The notes below the pieces were generated by a model, which had not been told where the DNA came from, did not search any database, and worked only from the letters and a program-made list of their open reading frames with translations. DNA of 64,000 nucleotides. Origin: Phytophthora quininea (taxonomy: Eukaryota; Oomycota; Peronosporomycetes; Peronosporales; Peronosporaceae). This document shows positions 56,213 to 64,000 of the stretch, piece by piece. Within the stretch, counting starts at the first letter, position 1. Each line of letters begins with the position of its first letter. The stretch spans positions 248,001 through 312,000 of the forward strand of contig JAAVTG010000142.1 of the NCBI GenBank assembly GCA_011947345.1, given 5' to 3'. Both the position numbers and the translations under genes were made by a program.

Positions 56213-57552
56213 ATGGGCGTGTCGGCTGAATTCCTCAAGCGCGTGCAGCAGGGTGAAGAGATCTTCACCAATGTGCCTGGTACCTTTGCCAACGAGTCGT
56301 ACAAGACGCGGTTGCCGGGTCTCGTTCGCGACGTGGTGGCCAACAACCGCTCGCGCTTTTCGGAGAAGCAATGCACGAGCTTGCTGAAGCTGGCCGACGA
56401 CATGATCAACAACGCAGTGATCCCCATGCCGTCCGAGTATCCTGAACAGGCCGCCAAGTCCCCCACCAGCGCGCAATGGGAAGAGCTCCTTTCTGGCAAC
56501 AGATACACTTGGCAGAACTCGCCTTGGTTCATGTGCGAGCAGTACATGTTCCACCTCGTGCTACTGATGACGGACTACTACACGTCGAGGATTGACCCGT
56601 TCCACCCTTCGTACGTTTGGGGATCGTTTTAATGAATGCAATTGACATGGCCCACTAACGTGTCGCTGGCATTATCAGGAAGGTGGCAGAGCTGAAGGAG
56701 GATACTCCCTGGGCGCTCTTGCAGACGGCAGTGGGTCTGTCGGCTCAAGAGGAGGCGAGTGCACAGAGCCACCACGATCAGCTGAAACGCTTCATGAAGT
56801 TATGTCTGTGGGGCAACAAAGCCGACGGGTGCTACAAGGAGGTCAAGGACACAATCAGCGGCGCCGACGCCTCGCTGGTGTTTGATGACGAACTTCTGCT
56901 GGTGGACCACAGCGACAAGGTCATCACGCACCTGGAGCACAAGGCCGCCGCCACTGGCGACGCCAAGACGCTCCACGTGCAGTACATCAATGACAACAGC
57001 GGCACCGAGTTGCTGCTGGACCTGGCGCTGGTGGACCACTTGCTCGCGCACAACTGGTGCGGCAAGGTGACCCTGAACGTCAAGGTGGAGCCCATGTACG
57101 TGTCGGACGCAACGGAGGCTGACGTCCACGATCACATTGCCGAGATGCAGCGCTCGACGCGAACCGCAGAGGTGCAGGCGTTGGGGAAGCGTTTGGCCGA
57201 GTACGTGAGCAAGAAGCAGCTCGTGGTGCTGTCCGACATCTTCTGGAACCGGTACACGTACTACTGGGAGATGCCGGCGGAGCTGCAGACTCGCTTGGCG
57301 ACCGAGGCGACGCTGGTGATCATCAAGGGCGACCTGAACTACCGTCGTCTGCTGGGAGACCGTCTGTGGCCGCCGTCGACCCCCGTGGAGGAGGCGGTGC
57401 CGTACTTCCCGACTGCGTTCGTGTCGTTCCGCACGCTCAAGTCGAACCCTGTGGTGGGCATCCCGGCGGACGTTGTGGACAAGCTGGAGAAGGAGGACCC
57501 TAAGTGGCGGTACAACGGCAAGCGCGGCACGATCCAGAGCGTTCTGGTGTAA
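56213..57552 (+). CDS. DUF89 (ARMT1-like) metal-dependent phosphatase, copy 1 (2 exons)
   Basis: Model join(56213-56610, 56679-57552), 423 aa, intact. DUF89 enzymes are Mn/Ni-dependent phosphatases acting on damaged or side-product phosphometabolites. The human relative ARMT1 has also been reported as a methyltransferase. Visible family blocks: FANESYKTRLPGLVRDVV, PYTWQ-like RYTWQNSPWFMCEQYMFHLV, LWGNKADGCY, VFDDELLLVDHSDKV, and INDNSGTELLLDLALVDHLL (the metal-binding Asp/Asn region). HNWCGKVTLNVKVEPMYVSD follows, then IIKGDLNYRRLLGD and KWRYNGKRGTIQS. The 68-nt intron splits the Ser codon of the DPFHPS segment (phase 2). Start fixed by MGVSAEFL, shared with copy 2. Confidence 0.88.
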
Positions 57553-57768
57553 GGATGCACTTTGGTATCACGAGGACATGCCTGCCACTGAAGATTATGA
57601 ATGTTGAGTCGTGGCGCTAGAAGATGTTGATGTGGATCCGCCTCACCTAATTCAATGACATGCATGGCATGACCCTACAGAAATGCGCGGGCCAGCTTGG
57701 GCTCACAATCGCATCTACGTCGCGCCCGATCAGTCCAAAGACCTTTGTATCTTCGACCTCTATCCGCC

Positions 57769-59120
57769 ATGGGCGTCTCGACTGAATTCCTCGAGCGTGT
57801 GCATCACGAAGGAGAGGTTTTCGCCAACCAGCCCGGGGATTTTGCCTACATCACGTGCGTAGAGCGGATGCCGAATGTCTTGCGCGAGTGCGTGGCTAGC
57901 AACAGCGACAACTTCTCACTGGAGCAGAGCAGGCGAATCCTGCAGCTGGCGGACGACTTGGTGGCCAATACCGAGGTTCCTTTGCCGTCGCAGTACCCCG
58001 AACAATCGGCCAAGTCTCCTTCGAGTGCGCACTGGGAGGAGCTTCTAGCTGGGAAGAACTACACGTGGCAGGATGCGCCGTGGTTCATGGTGGAGCAGTA
58101 TATATTCCACTTGCTGCTGCTCATGACCGACTACTACACCACGGAACTCGACCCCTTCCGTCCATCGTACGATAGTTGACTAATGCTGTGAAAATGGGGA
58201 AGCCTAACGTTTACTTCATTGACACTACAGGAAGGCGGCTGAGCTGCAGCAGGACTCTGGCTGGAAGCTACTGCAGACGGCTGTGACTCTCATTGCGCAG
58301 CAGGAAGGAAGCCCACTGGCCCATCACGACCAGCTCAAACGCTTCATGAAGCTCTGCCTGTGGGGCAACAAGGCGGACGGCTCGAACAAAAGGTCATGGA
58401 TACGATGAAGGTGGCGGACACGTCGCTCGTGTTCGACGACGAGCTGTTGTTGGTAGACGACAGCGACAAGGTCATCTCGTACCTCGAGCAGAAAGCTCGT
58501 GAAGCGGGTGGTGCCAAACATTTGCGCGTGGAGTTCGTCTCCGACAACGTTGGGACCGAGTTGCTACTGGATCTGGCCATGGCCGACTACTTGTTGACCC
58601 ACGACTGGTGCGGCAAGGTGACGTTCAACGTCAAGGCCGAGCCGATCTACGTGTCAGACGTGATGATCGCCGACGTACACGAGCACACAGCAGAGATGCA
58701 GCGAGAAGCACGCACCTCCGAGATCCAGACGCTAGGCAAGCGGCTCGAAGAACACGTTCGCTCCGCCCAACTGGCGGTTCAGGCCGACACGTACTGGAAC
58801 GAGTACACCTTCTACTGGGAGATCCCAGAGGAGATGCAGACTCGTCTGGCCAAGGAGGCGACGCTGGTGATCCTGAAGGGAGACCTGAACTACCGTCGAC
58901 TAATTGGCGACAGGACCTGGGAGCCGTCCACTCCGGTGGAAGTGGTCATGCCCTACTTCCCCACTGCGTTCGTGGCCTTCCGCATCTTGAAGTCGGGTCT
59001 GGTCGTTGGCATCCCCAAGGAGACTGTGGAGCGACTGGGCAAGGAAGATCCGACTGGAGATACAACGGCAACAGAGGCACAATCCAGGGCGTACTCAACG
59101 CACAGCCGTCTTCCTCGTAG
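57769..59120 (+). CDS. DUF89 (ARMT1-like) metal-dependent phosphatase, copy 2 (2 exons, frameshifted)
   Basis: Tandem paralogue of the gene 216 bp upstream. Exons 57769-58166 and 58231-59120, with a 64-nt intron in exactly the same codon position as copy 1, proving duplication after intron gain. It begins MGVSTEFLERV and keeps DAPWFMVEQYIFHLLLLMTD, LWGNKADG, LVFDDELLLVDDSDKV, SDNVGTELLLDLAMADYLL and LKGDLNYRRLIGD. Frame breaks near 58382-58386 and near 59050 each fit one missing base. The true end reads WRYNGNRGTIQGVLNAQPSS with stop at 59120. If the breaks are real, this copy is a recent pseudogene, but codons between them look conserved. Confidence 0.8.
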
Positions 59121-59233
59121 CGTAAGACGTTCAATGCAACAAGCGCAAGTTGAAGTGTGTATCCATCGACCCAAATCGTTGTATCCATCGCATTTTACCC
59201 ATTCATGTACTCAATTTCTTATTTCACAAGCCC

Positions 59234-60983
59234 ATGGTATTCGAGGTGGCGGAGGAGCCGCTGCCGCCCGAGTGGGAGGTGGCCATGTCCCGCTCCAAGA
59301 ACATGCCGTACTACTACAACGCGCAGACCAAGAAGGTATACTGGGTGGACGACGACCTGCCGCGCGGTTGGTCCCACCAGTTCGACGAGAAGGGCCGGCG
59401 CTTCTACTTCCACGTCAAGGACAAGCAGCGCACCATTTCTTACGACAAGCCGGTGCTCAAGCAGCAGGCAGAGGCCGAGACAGCGTCCCCGAGCCACTGC
59501 CAGTGCCAGCTCCGTCCTACGACGACCAGGAGGAAGGAACGTCCGCCATGAGGAGACTCTCCGTGGACTCGCTGGCGTCCCCGCCTCTGGCCAACCCCAC
59601 GACTCGTGAGGAAGAAGTCCAACTCGCTCATGGACCTGCTTAGTCCGGGACCACCTGCTCTAGCTGCAGAAGACCGGGGCCAAGGTGTGTGTGAACTGTG
59701 CAATTGGATTCTTCTTGGAGGTTGGTGGTAATGAGTTTTTTTGTTTTGCAGACGAGGAATCTCCACGAGCGCCAACGCTGTCAAACACTCCGAAGAGCTC
59801 GTCGACGATGCAAATTTCCAACCTGGTGTCGTCTCCGCACTACGCACAAGACAGGATCAGTAGCAGCAAACGGCCGTATGACGCCATCTCGAAGGACGCT
59901 GAAGATGAAAGTCGGGAACATGATCCTGATGCTGCCGCTGCGTTTTACAACCAGCTGCAACGACGCGCACAAAGTGATCGAGCCGACAGTCTGCTGTTTC
60001 ATATGCGCGCGTTGAATAACTGGGTCAAGTCGATCTTGATTAACGAATACTCGAACCGCGAAGGAGACCGAGTGCTGGACTTGGCATGCGGCAAAGGTGG
60101 CGACCTCAGGAAGTGGACAATGCGCAACCTCTCGCTGTATGTGGGTGTGGACATTGCGCAGAAATCGCTCGAGGATGCTGTAGAGCGGTTCATGTCTGCC
60201 GCTCGGGGAGGAAGAGGCGCCGACAACCGAAACAAGACGGAGGTGCAGTTTATTCAAGGGGATTTGGGCGTGGTAGACCTACTTCGTGACGAAATGCATT
60301 GCTGGAACGAGCATGACGGCTGGCGCGATGCTGTACCCCTCCCCAACTCAGCCATTGGCAGCTTCAACGTTGTTTCGGTGCAGTTCTCGTTCCATTACAT
60401 GTTTGGAGACGCCGACCGAGCAAACCGCTTTTTCGCTACAGTGCACGAGTTGCTCGCAGATGGAGGAGTGATGATCGCCACGACGGTGGACCCGAACAAA
60501 CTGGTGATGAAGTACTACCAGGGTCTGCGACCACCCGAGAAGGAGAGGGAAGACCAGGAAGCCAACAAACCCGATGTGAGCATTGTGGATGAGAAGAAGC
60601 GCGAGGTCTGCTGTATCCGTTTTGACGCTGCCACGCGCGCCCAGTTGTCAGGACCAGACGCCGACTCTGAAGGATCGTTTGGACTTCGCTACAACTTTAC
60701 GCTTCGTGACCGCGTCGAGGAGAATGAACAAGGTGGACAGGCTGTGGACTTGCCAGAGTATCTTGTGCCTGACGATTTGTTGGCCAAGTTGCTGCGGGAG
60801 CACGGATTTGAGCTATTGCTGAAGCAGAACTTTCACCGATTCATCACTCAACGCAAGGACCACGACCGGAATCGCAGCTTGCTCGAAAAGATGCATGTCA
60901 TGAATATCCGCGGCTCCATCTCGGACGCCGAGTGGGAGATCGCAGGTCTGTACCAAGTGCTCGCGTTTAAGAAGTCGTATTAG
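59234..60983 (+). CDS. WW-domain/mRNA cap guanine-N7 methyltransferase fusion (2 exons, frameshifted)
   Basis: Model exons 59234-59684 and 59752-60983, with a 67-nt GT..AG intron. Exon 1 encodes two WW-like units: LPPEWEVAMSRSKNMPYYYN..VYWVDD and LPRGWSHQFDEKGRRFYFHV. The second exon is a complete RNMT-type methyltransferase: FHMRALNNWVKSILINEY, SAM-binding VLDLACGKGGDLRKW, YVGVDIAQKSLEDA, VSVQFSFHYMF and a FRTIKE-like tail LYQVLAFKKS. It would N7-methylate the mRNA cap in the nucleus. WW modules bind Pro-rich or phospho-CTD peptides, so the fusion may recruit it to RNA polymerase II (inference). Two breaks in exon 1 (about 59485, one missing base, and about 59605, one extra or two missing) leave some doubt about continuity. 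The intron joins Gln-Gly to Asp-Glu in frame. Confidence 0.75.
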
Positions 60984-61320
60984 CGGTGATTGATGAGGCA
61001 CTTGTTGCCGTCTAGAAAACAAGCAGCGTATTGAAAGCAGCTTTTCATCTCATTATCTACAGGACGACAACCACATCGATCCAGCTCTGGACATCGCCCC
61101 CGCCGACTCCCCCACGCCTCGAGTAGAAGCAATCGATCTCCATCGGCCGAGTAACGTTACTATCAGCATACTACAAGTCGCGAACGCTCGACACCCCGCG
61201 TAATTGTGGCAAGATCAATGGCGCTGCTTGGCTGAGCTCGATGACAATGTCAACGACGCTGCAATCCCGCTGCCCTTTCAGTTCCTTGAGCAGCCCTCTC
61301 TACACATAATGTGCTGTGTT
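60984..61320. other. Intergenic, no gene recognised
   Basis: Downstream of the methyltransferase. No frame with domain content. It runs into DUF89-derived sequence at about 61320. Confidence 0.35.
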
Positions 61321-61405
61321 CCAGCGAGCTCAACATGTTTCAGCTGCTGCTGATGATGAAGGACTACTACACCACTGATATCGACCAGTTCCGTCCCACG
61401 TACGT
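61320..61405 (+). pseudogene. DUF89 pseudogene fragment (end of exon 1)
   Basis: A plus-strand segment reads LNMFQLLLMMKDYYTTDIDQ then FRPT, matching the FHLLLLMTDYYTTELDPFRP end of exon 1 in both DUF89 genes, and stops at the same place as the exon. No intact sequence lies before or after. It adjoins an inverted exon-2 fragment. Confidence 0.7.
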
Positions 61406-61479
61406 TGTCGCTGAGTGCCGCACTGCCAGAGGATCTGCTGGCCGACCTGTGGCCTCCGGAGGTGGTGGGGTCCGAGTCA

Positions 61480-61960
61480 AGTCGGGAGGACGTGTGCCGG
61501 TTCCAGAAGATGTCAGGACAGATCATCAACTGACGGATTCGAGCACTGCATCTCGGCAATATGCTCGTGGAAATCTGGACCGATCGCTTCTGACACGAAC
61601 ATGGTTCGCTCCGTGTCCACGTTCAGAATCACCTTGCCGCACCAGTTGTGCGTCGCTGTTATCGTTGATAAACTGCAGGATCACCCAGCTGCAGTCCCGT
61701 TCGTCTCCACGGCCTTATTTCTCTCGTCAACAAGCAGTCGATCGTTGTTGAAGACCAGCAGCGATCACAGTTTCTCCGTCATGTCCTTGTTGCAGCTGTC
61801 TGCTTGATTGCCTTCATTCATGTCGTGGCGATTTTGGGAACCACCGCAGAGATCCCCACAGCTGTCTCCACACTCCAGCCCAGCAACCGATGACCACCAG
61901 CGTCGCCTCATTCACTAAGCGAATCCGCACCTGGACTGGCACCTCGCGCAAGGACGATGT
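61480..61960 (-). pseudogene. DUF89 pseudogene fragments (exon 2, inverted and rearranged)
   Basis: Minus-strand pieces read SLLVFNNDRLLVDERNKAVE (about 61760-61700), then HNWCGKVILNV, TMFVSEAIG, HEHIAEMQ and DIFWNRHTSS (about 61650-61480). These follow the order of exon 2 in the intact copies. A further piece at about 61960-61860 (VQVRIRLVNEATLVVI) belongs more C-terminally but lies on the 5' side, so the copy is rearranged. Stops and frame changes are frequent. It points the opposite way to the exon-1 fragment beside it. Confidence 0.7.
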
Positions 61961-62098
61961 CCCGAGTGGTGCAGTCAGCGGCAATAGCGCCGTCATTCAG
62001 AGTGCGCAACACCAGATTGTATGCTCCAGCCTGCTGGTAGGGCAAGACGAGCACCATCCGGTTCTCGGCCTTCCGCATGAAGTGCATGGCACGTAGCG

Positions 62099-62780
62099 TT
62101 ACCTGGACATTGCTTGCATTGCTTGCACGGACGCACTGGGGTTGGTAACGTGTGTGGTCCTAGGCGAAAGGCGAATTGTCGAATGAATCAAGCAGGCGGG
62201 CTGGATATTCTCACGTAGCGATGGTATTCTAGCCAACTTGTGTGCGCCGCATGGACAGCGTCGGTGGTAATTCCCCAGGGGCTTCACTGTGTCGTCCGTC
62301 GACAAGTCCGGCGTTGCCCGGAGGCTGCGGCTGCGCGACTTGCGCTCTATCGGCGGCATAAAGCCCGCCGCTGCTTCCCAAAGGACAGGCCTTCAACGCT
62401 GCAACAGTAACGACAACGCACTGTGAGTCGCCTCGTCACGGGCTCCCCTCGCCATGGAATTGCTGAAGCGACAGTGAGCCAGGACCTTCCTCCCAAACCA
62501 CAGCAGCGTGCTCGACGCCAGTTTGCTGACCGAGTCGAGGGCGTCTCGAGACAGGATCTCCTTCGGGCGCAGGCCACGACTCAGATGACGCCGCCTCCCT
62601 CGCCATCACGCTGGAGCAAACACGGATTTTGCAAATCCTGCAGGCCCGAGCTTCTTGCCGGAGCTTGCCTCGCCTTGCCACCACCTCCCGCCCGCCCGCC
62701 GTCCTCGGTTCAGCCTCCAGCGGCGCGAACGACGGGCAGCGATGGTGATCGCCGACGAAAGCTCGGGCGCAAACGATGAC
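62099..62780 (-). other. Possible decayed coding sequence, unrecognised
   Basis: Minus-strand frames in three registers have coding-like composition: a CRICKIRVCSSVM Cys-containing piece (about 62640-62600), SVSKLASSTLLWFGRKVLAH (about 62540-62480), and a basic piece to 62099. The Cys pair could belong to a FYVE-type protein, but this is weak. I do not call a gene. It could equally be a broken upstream exon set. Confidence 0.25.
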
Positions 62781-63559
62781 TCCATGGTTGCTGATGACGC
62801 CGAATTTTTTGGATAACCCTACCCTGAACAGAAAAACGGTTTGTTGTACTTGATGTTGTATACTATCGCTTTGCGGTGCCGCACCGGCTGATTATACGCC
62901 ACGCTGCGCCGCTCAAAGCGCACCTTCCAGAGCAAAGGTGTCGCAGCAGCTTCGACGGGCTCGGCTCTAGCTGCTTCATGTGGCGCTCGCTCGCCGCCTG
63001 CCTGCCTTCGCTGTTCGTGCTGAGCTCTTCTTCCTTGTCCGCTTCACCATGCTCCAGAGGGGTCTCTGCTCTGGCAGCCGTGGTGCTTCCACCTGTTTGA
63101 CACCCGCCAGACCCCCTACAAGAGAGCGGGACCACACAGCGCGGCGCCACGTCAGGAGCCGTCTGGTCGACGCCTCGGCCGACGTCGGCGTAAGCCCCAG
63201 CGCGACGCTCGTCCTCCTCGCTGCGGCCTGGACGTGGACGTTGCCGAGACGCACGCTCAAGTCGGAGCTGAAGCGCAGTCTGACTCGCCACCTACCAGTG
63301 GTGGGACGGCCGTGGGTAATCACGATCGACCAGAGCATACAACAATCAAGTCAAGCATACAAACGCCAAGTGCGCCCGCCCCCGGCGTAAACGTCCGTTT
63401 TTCCGCCTCACTCGCGCTTTTTCAACCCAGGCCGCAGACGCTCAGGTGCTGCCAGTCAGACAGCAGAAGTCGCACACGCACAGGTTCTTACTCTCCTCTG
63501 TCGTAGGCAGCACGCCCCCAGCTCCTCGCACAGCAGCAACAGACTCTGCCCCGCACGCC
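62781..63559. other. Unresolved region upstream of the NTF2-like gene
   Basis: Overlapping frames on both strands between about 62860 and 63390. The minus-strand one has a Glu/Ser-rich stretch, while the plus one is Ser/Arg-rich. No domain is seen in either. 63400-63559 is pyrimidine-rich and probably the promoter and leader of the next gene. Confidence 0.3.
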
Positions 63560-64000
63560 ATGGGATCGTTAGACGCGCGGCCGCCATCCCCCACGGCGCC
63601 CTACGACGTCGCGGTCGACGACGCCAACAACAACAACAACAACAACAACAACGAGCCCGGCGACGCCGTTCCGCAGGTAGAGCAGCTGCTGCTCAACCAC
63701 CTCCGCTTTGCGCACGCCTTCCGCAAGAACGACGCGGCCATGATTCTGCAGTTCCTGGCCAAGGACGCTGTGCTGGTCTCGGCCGACGGCGCCAAGCACG
63801 AGGGCCAGTCCGCCGTGCTCGCCTACCTCGTGGGCGCGCGCATGACCAAGATCAGCTCCAATGCGCGTCAAGGGCTGCCCCACGCGCTCGGGCGCCTGCC
63901 AGTCCACCTTCGTGTACGAGCACGGCATCGTGTTCAAGGACCCGCTCTACATGGAGGTCGTGGATTGGAAGCCCAACGACGCCGTTATCACGCGCATCGC
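63560..64000 (+). CDS. NTF2/SnoaL-like domain protein, N-terminal part (cut by window end)
   Basis: From ATG 63560 (MGSLDARPPSPTAPYDVAV) a poly-Asn run of about ten residues is encoded by an (AAC)n microsatellite. Then comes a domain with LLNHLRFAHAFRKNDAAMIL, FLAKDAVLVSADGAKHEGQ and AVLAYLVGARM, the typical start of a SnoaL/NTF2-like cone fold. A frame change near 63858-63861 (one extra A fits) leads to VKGCPTRSGACQSTFVYEHG, DPLYMEVVDWKPNDAVITRI and then the window end. Such domains bind small molecules or act as dimerisation modules. Function cannot be inferred. Partial. Confidence 0.65.
   Translation, partial: MGSLDARPPSPTAPYDVAVDDANNNNNNNNNEPGDAVPQVEQLLLNHLRFAHAFRKNDAAMILQFLAKDAVLVSADGAKHEGQSAVLAYLVGARMTKISSNARQGLPHALGRLPVHLRVRARHRVQGPALHGGRGLEAQRRRYHAHR
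63629..63660 (+). repeat. (AAC)n trinucleotide microsatellite, poly-Asn coding
   Basis: A perfect run of about ten AAC units inside the NTF2-like gene. It is in frame and encodes asparagine, and is likely length-variable between strains. Confidence 0.85.

Noticed and set aside
1..64000. CRISPR arrays, tRNA or rRNA genes
   Set aside because: No regularly spaced direct repeats and no recognisable tRNA B-box or rRNA core sequence were found. By-eye inspection cannot exclude a tRNA with introns.

Overview
This window looks like nuclear DNA of an oomycete, most likely a Phytophthora-type peronosporalean. It carries a complete translation elongation factor 1-alpha gene, plus families typical of that lineage: FYVE proteins with GAF, TBC or ankyrin modules, a seven-helix receptor fused to a TKL kinase, AAAP amino-acid transporters, and secreted EGF-repeat proteins. 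Introns are short (mostly 50-80 nt) with GT..AG ends. Species cannot be fixed from sequence alone.

Layout. 0.4-12.1 kb is gene-dense: a myristoylatable TKL kinase, a FYVE-GAF protein, an ATP-dependent DNA ligase with a predicted mitochondrial presequence (6 exons), a one-PQ-loop SemiSWEET-like protein, a membrane-anchored exo-1,3-beta-glucanase, and an AAAP transporter. 12.1-29.7 kb is a gene-free, AT-richer island of decayed transposons: two MULE fragments, a PIF/Harbinger fragment, a hAT fragment, and two tyrosine-recombinase (DIRS/Ngaro-type) retrotransposon pieces fused tail to tail. 29.8-40 kb holds a trimethyllysine dioxygenase, the 7TM-TKL kinase, an EGF-module secreted protein, a basic hypothetical protein and an LRAT-domain protein. 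A broken Fanzor (eukaryotic TnpB-like) gene sits at 39.8-40.5 kb. 40.8-54 kb holds a second AAAP transporter, an ankyrin/FYVE protein, a conserved helix-hairpin-helix protein, coiled-coil proteins, a FYVE-TBC RabGAP, an RMD1/DUF155 protein and an IQ-motif protein. 54-64 kb holds EF-1alpha, a tandem pair of DUF89 (ARMT1-like) genes with two scattered DUF89 pseudogene pieces, a WW-domain/mRNA-cap methyltransferase fusion, and the start of an NTF2-like gene.

Sequence quality. About fifteen otherwise convincing genes are interrupted by single-base frameshifts. Almost all go in the direction expected from one missing base, many of them at homopolymers. The housekeeping nature of the genes suggests base-call deletions in a draft assembly rather than mass pseudogenisation. 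Gene models below therefore span these breaks.

There is no operon logic here. Shared themes are phosphoinositide and membrane-traffic signalling (four FYVE or FYVE-like genes, one with a RabGAP domain), kinase signalling (two TKL kinases), amino-acid and sugar transport, and mitochondrial functions (ligase, trimethyllysine dioxygenase, possibly RMD1).
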